From: Montifringilla adamsi
Taxonomy: Eukaryota > Chordata > Aves > Passeriformes > Passeridae
Assembly: GCA_017590115.1 (NCBI GenBank)
Contig: JAGGNK010006448.1
Coordinates: forward strand, 10,340,099 to 10,404,098
Length of the DNA stretch: 64,000 nucleotides
Reading direction: 5' to 3'
Below the pieces are notes generated by a model. It had not been told where the DNA came from. It did not search any database and worked only from the letters and a program-made list of their open reading frames with translations. Shown here one piece after another: positions 43,801 through 56,898 of the stretch (position 1 is its first letter; each line of letters opens with the position of its first letter). The position numbers and the translations under genes are program-made.

Positions 43801-43890
43801 GTTTGTTTTTTGGTTGCTTTTTTTGTTTGCTTTTGTTTTTGTTTTGTTGTTTGGTTTGTTTTTTTTTTGTTTGTTTGTTTGGTTTTTTTT
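43801..43890. repeat. TTTG/TTTTG low-complexity array
   Basis: About 90 bp of T-rich sequence with regularly spaced G. It resembles the arrays at 29363 and 62696. Confidence 0.9.
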
Positions 43891-44850
43891 AATAAATGTG
43901 TATTCTGTGTAAAATCCATGGAATAAGTTTATTCTATGGTATTTTAATGTTTCTATTTTCAGTCAAATGTGATGCCCCCAAGCAGTGCTGGTGGCAAATA
44001 TTGCAGAGCTTAAACTTTACTGTTGTGGCTTCTCCAGCCCATTCTGTCAGGAAGATTCCACTCTTCCTGAACAAGGAAGGGCCCTTATTCATTGTAAGGG
44101 TGGTCTGCCCTGTGGGAATGTCAGAACAATCCTGCACAAGCCTTGCGCTCCAGAAGAGATACTGAATATTTTGAAGTCCATACTATAACTGACAAAATGA
44201 TAAGTGAGTATTTCATGAGAGGCAAGGTGGTCAGTCAATGTTTATAGCACTGCTTTTATGACTTAAATTAACCAAGCCTCTGCTTCCTTACAACTTTTAA
44301 AATAGCTGGGGTGCTTTCTATAATAACACCCTAGTCTGAAGCCCATTTTCCCTTCCCTTTCTGACTGTTATATATTGTTGTAGGTTGTTTGACTGGAAGT
44401 TAATGCTTAACCACAGTAAGGTGTTCCTCTGCAGCACACAAAAACAGAGGGGTTAGCATATTTTTGAAAATGCTACTTTAATCTCTTACCCCTGGAAAGC
44501 ATAATGTAAAAAACAAGAAGCTCTGTCCTGGCTGGAGCTATCCATGCTCATTGTCCACAGTACTTATGGCATACAGTGGCAGTGTCATTCAGCAACTAAT
44601 ATTATAAAATTCAACATTACAGACTCTTCTCACAGAAAAATCAAATCCCCTTGAGGTACCTACACGTTTCCCATCCCTCTACATTATTCATAATCAAGAG
44701 TGTCATGGAATGTGCAGAAAATGAGCAAGTTTTTGGGGAAATTCTTGCTTCACTGATTTGGAAGTTCACTCCTGAACATCTACAAGATTCTGTTAAAGTG
44801 ACAGAATGTTTGCAAGGATATTTGCATTTTGGCCCTAAAGGAAAATTCTG

Positions 44851-44853
<3 letters not shown>

Positions 44854-44889
<36 letters not shown>

Positions 44890-45008
44890 TTTTTTTTTTT
44901 TTTTTGTTTTTGTTTTTTTTTTNNNNNNNNNNNNNNNNNNNNNNNNNNNNTTGTTTTTGTTTTTTTTTTTTTTTTTGGTTGTTGTTTGTTTGTTTTTGTT
45001 TTTTTTTT
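44854..45008. repeat. Poly-T tract containing an assembly gap
   Basis: T-runs with occasional G flank the gap on both sides. The gap itself is 28 N at 44923-44950. True length across the gap is unknown, and reading frames crossing it are artefacts. Confidence 0.97.
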
Positions 45009-46603
45009 AATGAAAATTTGGATTTAGGAAAATACACTGTAATTAAATTGTCTTGTTATCTGCTGTTTGCTGTTATGCTAAATGGTTATCAAAGTTAATA
45101 AAATATGTTTAAACTATTTTGTTGAGAAAAATGTTCCCATGGTTAGCTTTTTTATTCTTTCAGATTCTCAGGATGTTATTTACCCTCCAGATTGCATGCA
45201 CTGAATTACAAGGGGAGAATTCACTCACCTTAAAATAGACAGGTGTGCCATTTGAGATGTTTCAGCATTCCCAAGACACGTGCAGAGGTTAGGCAAATAT
45301 GATACAAGTGGAAGGAACAATCTCATGTTGTTGAAAATAATAGCATATCTTTATATTTCAGCAACTGATTCATATGCTGAATGTCTGCTTATGAGGTACA
45401 TTTTTTGATAAATACTCCTCATGCCCTATGAAATGCCACCAGATACCTCTTCAAAAGGGCATAGTTGGACAGTTGTCCCATGTAAGCCTCATTAGCTCTG
45501 TGGGGACAACTTCAATGTGCTAAAAAAGCTCAAATGGCACCAGACTCCTCTACATCAATAACTGAAGTGAGGATCAGCTTTTTCAAGTGCAGAATAAGAG
45601 AAATGGACTGAAAACCTAGGAATGATGGTTATCTTCAGCACAAATGGAAAAGGCAGTTTCTCTGAGATCAAATGGCTAAAGAAAGGATACATCAGCTCAA
45701 AACACAGCAGACAAGGTTTTTAGGTGTCTGTGGAGTAGTCAGGTGTGCCATGTGGATTTACATGCCAGCACATGGCACATGCAGCACAGCAGAAATGGAT
45801 TGACATTTCTGTTTTGGATTGGTGAGTACAGAAGGTGTAAAAGTTTCAGCTGATGTCTGTGGAATAGTTATATTAATACCAAGGAGTCCCATGCTGAGAA
45901 TGCTGCAGTGAATCCAAACTGGAGTTCTCTAAGCTACATTAAGAGCTGCAGCATCCAGGGACATTTGTCTGCATGCCTTTCCTCATGTTGTGGAAGATGG
46001 AGAGGTGGAAGTTAGATACTACTTTTCAACCTAGACAGAGTAAAGTATGATCTCAGAGTCCTGAGCCATGGAGGTCAGGAGGATTAATAACTTAGAGCAA
46101 TAAGCAGTAGGGATAAGGTGGAAGGAAAGTAATGAGAAGAAGACAAATTGGATGTTTTGAGATTTTTTTTTTGGTCAGAAAAAAAAATGGCAATAAAATA
46201 AATCTTCTTGAGAAGGTGGGGTTGCTCATCAATAGGAAGCTAATTCATGCTTGATTATACCTGACATTTTTTCTTCCTGAGTTTTTTAGGGGGATTTTTT
46301 TTTTTTTTTTAACAAGCAGCATTTATTTTCCGGCTCAGATTTGAAATAATGCATTTTCACTGATGTAAAAGCCAGAATATGCACATAAATGGCAGTCTTT
46401 CAACATCATCACAGGAAAATTTCATTTTCTCATCCAAGGATGATATTATTACATACACTTAATACTGAATGAAATATAAACCAGAATATTTTATTTAAAT
46501 GCAAATTTTGAAAAATGACTGCAAGAGTATCTCTGAGTTCATTTAGTATCAAAATGCTGTTATTGGGTAAAATGGATAAACACTTCACCAAACAATAATT
46601 CAG

Positions 46604-46606
<3 letters not shown>
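45009..46606. other. Unique intronic sequence; no gene seen
   Basis: No recognised repeat or exon. One end of a 22-bp exact match with 39345-39366 lies at 45624-45645. A T-run occurs at about 46297-46310. Confidence 0.5.

Positions 46607-46646
<40 letters not shown>
46607..46646. repeat. (CT)20 microsatellite
   Basis: Forty uninterrupted bases of CT. On the opposite strand it gives a spurious arginine-glutamate repeat. Confidence 0.97.
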
Positions 46647-46648
<2 letters not shown>

Positions 46649-46693
46649 ATTTCTAGGGTATGGCTCCTTGCTAAACTGAAGCATTTTTTGGTG

Positions 46694-46718
46694 TATATAT
46701 ATATATATATATATATAT
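46694..46718. repeat. (TA)12 microsatellite
   Basis: About 25 bp of alternating TA, 47 bp downstream of the CT repeat. Confidence 0.95.
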
Positions 46719-47299
46719 CTTTTAACATAATTTTTTTTAACTAGTCTAAAAGCTAAACTACTCAAAATATCTTTATTTATGAGAAGCAATTTTTGAACAG
46801 AACATAATTCTGTAAGTCTTTAATTTCATTTTGGATTCTGTTTAAGAAATAAAAGTATGAATGTTCGGTAATATGAGATATTTATCAAGGAAATTGCCAT
46901 TGGTATGCCTGCCAGTATGGTGCAAGGACATTGCTTGTCTTAATCCCAGTTTCCCTCCAACTGATTATTACTACATATTTTCCTTGTTCTTGGCACCTAG
47001 TATTGTTCACTTGATGTTGGACTTAATACACTAAGCTAGAAAACCTTTTTTGTTTGTTTGTTGATTGATTTTGTGGGTTTTTTCATGCATTTTTATTTTA
47101 AGAAAGAAGCATTTTGACTTGTTGAACCCAAAAGAGGACTCATCCAAGAGCAATAAAATAGTAGTGCTCCACTTTCTTTCTAATTTCCTTTTGCTATTAA
47201 AAAAAAGATGCTTCAGTAATAGTTTCTGGTATACTAAAATTAAAGTAATGTACCACTTTCAGTACTCTCTTCTTGTTTCAGTACTTTTTTCAGTACTCA

Positions 47300-47748
47300 C
47301 AAAGCTGGTGAAGGGTATGGAGCACAAGTCTTATGAGGATTGGCTGAGGGAGCTGGGGGTGTTTAGACTGGAGAAAAGGCGGCTGGGGAGAATCCCTCCC
47401 AGTCTCTATAACTGCCTGAAAAAAAGCTGCAACAAGGTGGGCTGGTCTCTTCTCCCAGGTAACAAGTGACAGGGCAGGAAGAAATTACCTCAAGTTGTGC
47501 CAGGGTAGGTTTGGATTGGATATTAGATTGGACGTTGGATATTAGAAAACATTTCTTCGTGAAAAGGGTTGTCAAGCCAAGTGTCCAGTCTTCCCAGGGA
47601 AACACTGGAGTCACCATTCCTGGAGATATTTATAAGATGTGTAGATGTGGCACTTAGGGACATAGCTCAGTGGTGAGCTTGGCAGTGCTGAGTTGATGGT
47701 TGGTCTCTGTTAAGGATCTTATCCAAGTTAAATGATTCTGTGGTTCTA
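47300..47748 (+). mobile_element. CR1 LINE 3' fragment, sense orientation
   Basis: It begins within the end of ORF2, with residues LVKGMEHKSYEDWLRELGVF and then RLEKRRLG, the conserved CR1 C-terminal block. It runs through CAGGAAGAAATTACCTCAAG and GAAAACATTTCTTCGTG to the tail AAATGATTCTGTGGTTCT. A short internal tandem duplication of TTGGATATTAG is present at about 47516-47545. The reading frame of 134 codons that covers it mixes intron and CR1 sequence. Confidence 0.92.
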
Positions 47749-50700
47749 GTCTTAATTATGACACTTATTCACTGTGCTGCTCACAGTCATACCTGGTGTG
47801 TTCTATTTGTCATTTTTAAATTGGGATAGTATTTAGTAACTTTATTAAACCCATGACACACCTGGGCTGAAAGAGACTGCTGAGTAGTGCCAATGCCTTT
47901 TTCCTGTCTTTAATGATTCAAGAACCACTTTTTGGTACTAAAAACAATGAAGATGCTAAAATTTGATGCTTTACATCTGTAAACAGTAATTAAACATCTG
48001 TGAATAAGTGTACATTAACAGACTAGCGTTGAATTTAAACAAAAAATAGAACAGTGTCATTAAAACACAGAGTGGAGTGATGCACTACTATAAAATTCTT
48101 CATTGTTGTAAAATAACAATAACAAAAAACAGCTGCCTTTCAGAGGGATTAGTGTTGATGTCATTACAGCTTTCACACTTTCTCTGTTTTGCAGTGGCAT
48201 GTGATGGTCTACTCCTATTAACTCTTCATCTGGCACCATTACTGGATCTATCATATGCCAAGTCTTATAAATGCATGTCCCATTAATGTAAAATCAATAA
48301 ATCACCGTGTCTGCCACCCATTCCTGTGAGTAGAGACACATTTTGTTTAGAAAACAAAGCCTTCAGTAGATGGCTTTGAGAGCCTTTGTAAGAGTATCCT
48401 CCATTTCTTTTGAATTCTTCAACGATGGGTTGATCAGCATCTGGCTGCATTAGATATCTGAGAGGGTCCATTCCTTATGGTCCATTTCTTATGCAAGAAA
48501 GATAAATAAATATCTTGTTGGGCCATGAGGAAAGCTTTACAAAACAAAATAAACCAAGCAAACAAACAAGAAAATAAAGCTAGACCAACAGTGTCTGTCA
48601 TAATGAATATTGTGTGACAAATACTCTTCTTTGTTCTAGCAGTCTTTTGGAGAACTGCAGTATATATGATTATCTCATGTTTGTATGTCATTTTTTCCTT
48701 TATTCCTTTATAAAATCTAAATCAGTGCTTGGATCAAATAATGAATGAATATATTTGAGTAGCAATATTTGCCTGACTACAGTTTTCAAGTGTCAGGTAA
48801 TCTTGACACATTACATTTTTCAGAAACCTATTGCAATACAAGGAGCAAGCAGGAAATAACAATTATGCCACGAAAAGTTATAAAAATTGTCATTAATGAA
48901 TGTCTTTGGCGTAAACAGTCTTCAACTTGAGAATTTGAGTCCAATCTTTTTACAGTAAACAGCAGTCTTTATACTTACATCTTTGAATTATTTCTTGCTA
49001 TACAGGTATGAAGAGACAATATTAAGGATACCTGTGCTTAGAAGGGACCTTTCAAATCCATAGGTTTTGCTTTCAGTTTATTAGGATAACACAGATTAAT
49101 GTTTGAGCCAACTGTAAGCTGCTAACAGTATCCGTATTATAGAAAGTTCTGCAACTTATCGAAAAACTTCAAGCTTCATAAGCTCTACTTAGTGAGCTCC
49201 TGTTCTGTTATAAATTACCAACTCCAGTATTATTGCAAATCCAAATAAACTCCCTGGTGATTACAGATTACAGTCACAAATACAAAAGGTACAGCACAAT
49301 ATACTTTTCTTCGCTAAATTAATTATTTCAGTTCTGGGCAACTCAATAGTGAGAACTGAACCACCAGCTGGCTAATATGTACAGTCAAAACATTTAGCAG
49401 CAGGTTTTTACATTAGTAACAGCAAGAATCCATTTCACAGAAGACAACAGAGAATAAATGATTCTCATTTTAAGAGTCCTTAAGGCTATAGTGCTTTATC
49501 CTCCTTAAATGTTCTGACTAACTAGCACCACATGATGTCATCAAGATTAATTTTATGTAGGTAGTTTCTTCTGTAGAAATACTGTGGAAATACGCACAAG
49601 ACTATGGGAAGTAAGAAAGACAGAGGAGAACAATTCATGCAAAATAAAATTTTCCATCTTCATAACCAAGCCTTACAAGTCTGTTCTCTTTGGAGTGTGA
49701 AGAAATCTGATTTTTCTAGTTGCTAATGTTGTGATTGTAAGCACAAGTTCCTTCAAAGATGGAAGGAACTAAATTCTTTCCTGTTCTCAGAAATTTTCTT
49801 TTCCATGAGTCTGTATATAGGCTAGACTTCTTTTAGAGAGGAATTTGCAAAGAAATGGTGCAGCTATTTTTTTAGAAAGCATACAAAAAGCAGTATGCCT
49901 AGGAATGTGCAATGCTGGTTTTCTATTCAACTGCACCATCAAAATACTTGGTAGGTTGGGTTATGGTGAAGTATTTTGGTTTTGTCCCTTCCCCACACTC
50001 CTCACCTCCCTGAAAAAATCTTTTATCACGTAATTTGAGGAAACAACATTAATTGTAAAGAGCCTTCTTATTCAATGGCACAACCAGTAGTGCTTTAACT
50101 ATCTGAACTTCCAATAAAGTCAAAGGAGGCACAAATTTATTATGTAAGCCTCAGTGTCCAGTTTCATTAAGAAAAGAAATCCTCCAGAATACCCAAAACT
50201 TATCAGAATAGTAGGTATGACACAAGACTTGTCAGAGACATAGATGAGTCTGATTTGTTTCATGTTGGTTTGTTTCATGAGGTCCCCAATCCAGGCTTGT
50301 TGCAATTGACAGGAATTGGCCCATTAATTGCAATGGAAAGATAAGACACAGGACATTTTGGAGACCCACATTCTTCTGGTGTGACAGTTTGAGGCTAGGA
50401 AGATTACAGCAATGCATTTCAAATGACAGTAGTTGCTTGTGATAAAGAAATTGAACTGAGTGCTTACAATTTAGCCAAAATCATCGGTGGATGTTGTCAT
50501 TTTTTTCAGCTATACAGTGGGATAAACTGAGTAGCTCTCCACATCCACTGCTTTGCTTGCCTGAGAATAACTTACCTGAGCACACATAGAAATGTTAGAC
50601 ATCTACCTGCCTGTGTCAAATTCTGTCTGAGATGGCCTGTGTGTTCCAGGATACATTCTCCGTTATCTCAATGGTTTTAGCAACTGGTTATCAGCAACTA

Positions 50701-51250
50701 AATTGAGACCCAGAAATTTCCCAAATCTTCATTTAATATAACAGGAGGCTTCCACATTCCCAGATGATGTCACAGGTGTGTTGGGGCGTTTTGAATTAGA
50801 CCTTTTATTAGACACTTGCTGTGGTGGCATCTACATTTGTATTTTTTTTTTGTCTAAGGCTAATCTTGGTGTGGGCACCAATTTGGTGATTTAATTTAAT
50901 ATATTCAGAGCTTGATGTTCCCTAAAATTCAACATAGTCAATGAGGAAAATAAGACCTTACAAATAGAATTTCAGACTAGAAATATTAAATAGATCTTTT
51001 TTGCATGTTATGCAGGTAACCTGGAGCTAATATGGGCAGAGTCAGTTGTCCAGTTGGAGTATTTGAAATTCCCTAGATTATCTGTGCTATCATTATGGGA
51101 CTGACAGATAAACCCCAGGTACACTGGAAATCTACAGTATTCTGACATGGTAGCTAGAAGCCAGGCATGACATTTTGAGGGGTGTCAAGGCACTAGAAAC
51201 ACTAGACAGACACTATGTCCAGGCATTCTTTCCTCTTACATGAACAAATT
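47749..51250. other. Unique AT-rich intronic sequence; no gene seen
   Basis: No recognised repeat or exon. The last few hundred bases before 51250 become richer in GC and may include an unrecognised, more diverged body of the CR1 whose tail follows. Confidence 0.5.
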
Positions 51251-51296
51251 TCCCCTTCCAACCCAAGCCCTTCTATGAATCTGTGAAATTCTATTG
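51251..51296 (+). mobile_element. CR1 LINE terminal fragment, sense
   Basis: CCCCTTCCAACCCAAGCCC followed by TTCTATGAATCTGTGAAATTCTAT matches the CR1 3' end with its ATTCTATGA-type terminal repeat. The preceding 70-100 bp may belong to the same copy but are too diverged to claim. Confidence 0.7.
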
Positions 51297-54200
51297 TACC
51301 CAGAGAGACGCCCCAAAGAATGGTACATACAATTTATGAGTGCAAAGCAGTTATCTGCTGACTGATACACACAACAGATAACTGGGACTAATGAGCTGCT
51401 AGGCTAGACACTAACATGATCCTGCAATGAGATGCCCCAGGCTGGGTATCTCAGCTGGGTGAACACTCAGCCTTTCCATGTGGGACAGGCTCATGTGCTC
51501 AGCATTGCTGGGTTACCATTTCTGCTTTTTGCCTTTGTGATTTATACCTTCCTAAATCAGATGTTCCTCTTCTCATGTCCTTAATCAGCTTAAACAATTG
51601 CTTAGCAATTGCTCAGCTATCTCTGGTTTTGCTTTCCTTATATTTCATGTTCTAGCCAATGAACATTTCTCCATCAGGCTGGGGCAAACCAGTCTTGTCT
51701 CACAGAGAGCAGACTGCCTGGGCTCAGGATTACAAAACTGAGTACCAGGGCTCCAGGAGAGTTGCCTTTTTCTGGAAGCTAGCTGTGGGCCAGGAGGAAT
51801 ACCACACTGTCTGAAATAGTGCTGAGTTTGGGCAGCTGGGTCCTCTACAGGTCAGTATTCCTCCATATGCTAGTTCTATGATTAGTGCAGTCCTAGTGAA
51901 GTCGCTAGAACTTTGTCCAGCCTAAAACTGAAACTCTGAAAAATTGTGTTTGGGAATCCTAATTTTGGAGCAACATTGATAAATTAATTGTATAGTTATG
52001 CTTATTGAAAATAGTTGCAAGAAGGAATAAAGATTTTTTTCCTCTATTTTCGTTTGGTTTTTTTTTTTTTCTGAAGAACACTGTTCATATTTTAAAACCA
52101 AAACATGGCACAGTGAGAAGCACTGGCAAAGAAGAAAATGAAAATATTTCTGTGTGACAAAAATGCACAGGCAAATCTTAAAAAATATTTTCAAAACAGT
52201 ATATTCAGAATGCTACTGGTACTTGACATAGCTGACATTCCTCTCACTATGCATGAAATATCTCTACAGACATTTTTTACTTGACAGAGGAATAATGCTT
52301 TGTCTGTTAAAAGAAGGGTCTGGGAATATGGCATTGAGTGCCAGTGATTATGATTACATTTTCACTGGGAATAGCAATAATTAATATATTATTTGTTTAT
52401 TGTTTTATAAACTTGCCTGTGTAATACCCAAATATGTGGAGATTAAAATATTGACAAATTAATTTTTTCCCACTAACCCACTATGAAATTGTGATACATA
52501 GATGTATTAAATAAGTTTTTCACAGCAAATTAGAAGAAGTAGAATCTGATGGAGGTGTTTATTAAAATAATTTTCTGGCCCACTGTTTGAAAACACTGAT
52601 GGCCTGGTTTTTATTTTTATCACCAGGAGACGACATGCTTTCATTCTGTGAAGAGTGGAATGGAAATTAATGGAAATTTTTTATTTTGCCATGGTATTTT
52701 TTCCTGGATTATTTTTAATGTTGTCATAATGATGTCGATAATATTATGATATTTTTTCTTATATTTTGTTTTACTCCATAGATGTAGAATATGTTATATA
52801 GACATCCAGATAGTTTTCAGACTTGGGGAAATGACAAAGCCTAAAGATATTTTGATTGTGCAGGGACAAAAATCTAGGACAGGATGCTGTGTTGCTTAAG
52901 CATGCACTTTTATCTCACAGGAATCAGTGCCCGCATTCCTTGGAGATGAAAGGTGGAATTCTGGCCTAGTCTGTCCTGTCCTATTCTAATCACATGTATA
53001 GTTTTCCTGTTATTTGAAAGGTGATTAGACAAAATATGTGGGGGGAGGATGCATCAGTTGAACAGTGTATTTTTTTCTGTAAATTTTTAATGAATTTGAA
53101 AATTAATAGCTTTAAAATGAAAATTTTGAATTAAATATTTTGTGGGGAATTTGGTTATTTTAAAATGTTTAAAATAGGTTTTCTGAGAAATTACAAAGCA
53201 CAAAATGATCTCAACTTAAAAGAAAAATATAGAACTTTATTTTGGTTTTTTTTCCTTTTCTTTCTGAGTCAAGTCATTTATTTTGCCTTGAATTCAAAGA
53301 ATGTTTTTCTTTAGATAAACCCTATATTTCTCACAAAATAAATCTGAATCCAGTGCTTACATTTTGCCAGTGTTAGCATGCTGAACTAGTTTGCCAATTT
53401 GATGGGTCAGTGCTTCAAATATGTCAGGGATTGAATCCCAAAGTCAATTTTCCAGATATTTGGGCAATAAAACACTGGAAGGAAATTCAGAGCTTCTCTG
53501 GGAAAGATTAAAAAAATATGAAAATTAGTGTTGTCATTGAATGTAAAACATTTCCAAATATTGAAATGGAAGACAAAGGTGAACACCAGGTACAGAAAAT
53601 CATAGTAGATCGATGTTTAGAGCAAGAAAATATGTGAAGGAGCTGGAAAGAGACTGTGGAAGGATACCCTGTCTACCTCAAAACCTATGTGGCCAACATT
53701 ATTCTTACAGCCTTTCACAGAAAGGCAGCTGAGAACTTTTACTCCCCTTAAACAGATTTGGTGTTTCATGCAATTTTTTTATTTTTTTTTTTATGGGCAA
53801 ACCCACACCTTTCATACCAAGCCAAAAATATATTGTGAGCATGGTGCAAGGGTTACCAGTTAACCAAATAATTGTTGCTCTTCCAGGTACAGAAAAGAAC
53901 ACAGTCATAGAAAAATAGCCCAATACTAATACAATTTAAAATGCTACTCTTCCAGTATGGGTTCATGTGAAAATGTGCCTCTTTTCCCTGGGGATATGCT
54001 TACCCTTCCTCTGCCTCTCTGGTTCTAAGAGCAATCAGCACTCATCTTCCTCAAGAGTGACATCAGCATTGCAGCTTTGTACTGCAGAAGGTCACTGCTG
54101 GTGCTGGGCAATGCTTCCTCTGTGATCCTGTTTTTTCTTGGGAGTATATTTGCTTGCAAGTTTTCCCAAATCTTCTATTGAGTTTGCTTGCTTTTTCTTC

Positions 54201-55597
54201 CTTCACTAGGTCCCAAGACAAATACATAAGTATTCCTGACCTTTGCTTGTTGTTGCCCTTGAACTGAAGTCAGCTTTACCTAGCTTCTGAGTCTGAATCC
54301 TTGCAGTGACCAGGAGCAAACCATTGGTGATTGATTTGTAATTCTAGGGCCTGTCTTATCCTCCTCCTATATCAGCAGCTTCACAGTCTATGCCACCATC
54401 CTGTGCTTGCACCACTTTACACAATGCTTTATTCTAAAGTCAAAGATACTTTTTTTTCTGTACCATTTATGTTTTAAAACTATGGATAATGTTAATTCAA
54501 TACAGAACTTACTGCTTGCTCTTACTGTCCTTTAATCACAGGTGCGTGTGTGTGTGTGTGTGTATGAGTCAACATTATGATAAATATTTCTGTGCCACCA
54601 CAGATCTAAAGCTAGCTAGAGATAAACCAAATCAAGGTCAAGGCTGGAAAGGTAATCCCCTATCAAATAGAATAATGTCACAATCACTTTGCTAAATGAA
54701 GAAATTAAAATGTTAATTGTAATCTAATCCTGGGCTTCTAGAAAAACAAAATAAGAGACTGTTGTCCAGTTTTGACTCCTCTAAAGAAGAATGTATCTCA
54801 TTTTGGTATTTTTGGTCTCAGGACAGAGAGATGGAAAAAGATTTTTAAAAATTGCACTAATAAATGTCAAATTAGCAGATGCTCAATGGGCAACTAACAG
54901 CAAATGTTGGAAAAATACTTTCAGAGGTACAGAGAGGTCTGTTGATCAAGGCAGTGAAGTCAGATCATGGAGTTAGATTGTTCTAAGGAAGATTTTAAAG
55001 AATATAGCAATTTAGCACACCACTTATATAAATATTGAAGATCTGTAGTATGCCTTTTTTCTCCTTCATATAATTGGATGCGTTACATTATGAATATTCC
55101 ATATTTATATTGTCATGTGGGATTATATGACATAATAAAATGATGACCACTTGGCCTCATACAGAAAGCAAAAAATAAAATTGGAAATCTACAGATATGG
55201 AGTGGTTTTAAACATATCACATTGGTTTATAAAGAAAAGTTTTTTCTTTAAAAAAAAGGTATAAGTCAAAATGAAAAAAGCAAAGACTTATGCTGTTGCA
55301 CATGGGGGATTTTGGTTCCTTTTCCATTGCTTAACTCAAGTTTTTCATTATATAGGTTCATATTTAGACAGTCTCACCTTTGTATAAGAGGAAGAAGAAG
55401 GCATGGATTTGATATTGAAGGAAGAAATTTCACAAACTTAGAAAGTTTACAAAGTAAAATCCCTTAAGCCATTTCAAAGGGCTATAGTACCTTAAACTCC
55501 AAGAAGTTAAAGCTTTCTGATAGTTTTGACCTTTTGGTTATATTTCTCCAGAGTGTTCTCCCACTGTAATTTGTTTTAAGAAGGATAAAGAAAAACA
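51297..55597. other. Intronic sequence; no gene seen
   Basis: It includes two GC-richer patches (about 51420-51900 and 53970-54420) without recognisable repeat identity. There is an 11-bp near-tandem CAATTGCTTAG/CAATTGCTCAG around 51595-51616, a T-run near 52059-52070 and a GT repeat at 54546-54563. Confidence 0.5.
54546..54563. repeat. (GT)9 microsatellite
   Basis: Eighteen uninterrupted bases of GT. Confidence 0.9.
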
Positions 55598-56199
55598 AGA
55601 ATCTCACGCAGTTCAACAAACACAGGTGTAAAGCCCTGTGCCTGGGGAATAACAACACCATGGATGAGTATAGGCTGAGGAAGGACTAGATGGAAACCAG
55701 CTTTGCAGAAAAGCACCTGGAGCTGTAAGACATGAGCACACTGGAGCAAGTCCAGCAAATAATTACTAAGATGATTAAAAGGCTGGAGCATTAGAGATAT
55801 GTGAAGAAGCTGAGAGAGCTGGGACAGCTTTGGCATGGAACAGAGAAGGTTGGGTCCAGGGGGAGGATCGTATCAACTTTTACAAAGTTGAAGGGATGGT
55901 GCAAAGAAGATGAAGCCAAGTTCCTCATAGCACCAGGACTAGAGGCAATGGGCACAAACTGAAAGAGAAGAGGTTCCCTCTGGATATCAGGAAACACTTT
56001 TTGACTGTGAGGGTAACCAAGCACTGTCACTGGGTGCCCATGGAGGTGGCAGAGTGTCCATGCTTTGAGACACTTAAAATCTGTCTGGACACAGTCATGG
56101 GCAACCGGCTCTAGGTGGCCCCACTTGAATAGGGAGGTTGGTCCAGTTGACATCAAGCAGTCCATTTAAACTTCAGCTATTCTCTGATGTTGTGATCAT
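55598..56199 (+). mobile_element. CR1 LINE fragment, sense, with internal deletion
   Basis: Sense CR1 blocks appear in order: CAGTTCAACAAACACAGGTG and CCTGTGCCTGGGGAATAAC at the start, then CACTGGAGCAAGTCCAGC and AAGATGATTAAAAGGCTGGAG. These are followed by the 3' UTR blocks AGAGGTTCCCTCTGGATATC and GTTGGTCCAGTTGACATC, and a tail resembling AACTTCAGCTATTCTCTGATG. Between about 55735 and 55745 the sequence jumps from the 'GCAGAAAAGCACCTGGAG' region straight to the 'CTGGAGCAAGTCC' region, so a segment of ORF2 seems deleted. No frame is intact. Confidence 0.9.
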
Positions 56200-56421
56200 A
56201 GTGCCTTAACGTTGGTGATTTGTGCAACTGTCTCTTATGTAATGAGAGAAAAAGGAGTAAAATTTCTGAAGAGTTTTTAAAAGGCTTTTTATAGGAAGTC
56301 TTTGCCAACTGTTGACACTTGAATAAAATTTCCACATCACAGCAAGAAACTAGAAAGTATTTTATTATGAAGGAACTTTAAATGTGAAATACTATTATCT
56401 CCACCAATGCTCCCCCCAATG

Positions 56422-56442
56422 TTTTTTTTTTTTTTTTTTTTT
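56422..56442. repeat. T21 homopolymer
   Basis: Uninterrupted run of 21 T. Confidence 0.9.
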
Positions 56443-56878
56443 GGCTTACTAAAATGTTCTATGATAGCAAAGGTACAAAATAAAGTTGCTGTAAGAAATC
56501 CAGAATTCCAGGATGTACAGCTGCACATAGATGGAAGTGTGTAGTCATCTGGTGATCTTTCGGTGCTTAGAAGACTGAGTACAACTTCCATCAGCACTTT
56601 CAGTTTGGACAAACAGCTTCAGAAAATGCAGGTGTGTGGACAGTAATCAAGATTTCTCAGCAGTATTTTGTACTACAATTGTAATTTTGTGCTGTTGTTT
56701 TCTATATAGCTGAGATTTTTGTCTGATTAATTTGAATGAAACAGCTGTTACTGGGTCAGAACAAGCAAAGTCAGAAATTGAACCAGGTCCCTTCCATCAC
56801 ACTGTGAAATACAAGTATTCTCTTTCATCTTATAATTTAAATTCTTGTGAGAAAAGTTCCAGGCGAGCAAGGAATAGA

Positions 56879-56898
56879 TGTACTTCTATAGAAGTACA
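56879..56898. repeat. Perfect 20-bp palindrome without loop
   Basis: TGTACTTCTATAGAAGTACA equals its own reverse complement. The next flanking pair does not match. Confidence 0.95.

Larger units (their letters stand above)
40851..44853. other. Unique intronic sequence with low-complexity tracts; no gene seen
   Basis: It contains the polypyrimidine tract at 41635-41691, a T-run near 42108-42123 and a TTTG/TTTTG array at 43801-43890. The part 42480-42860 is unique, evenly AT-rich and looks constrained, but this is only an impression. Reading frames are unsupported. Confidence 0.5.

Noticed and set aside
44651..45098. Frames rich in phenylalanine or lysine across the N gap
   Set aside because: Translation of a poly-T tract and unknown bases.
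46430..46789. Minus-strand frame with an arginine-glutamate repeat
   Set aside because: The repeat is a translation of the CT microsatellite; there is no independent coding evidence.
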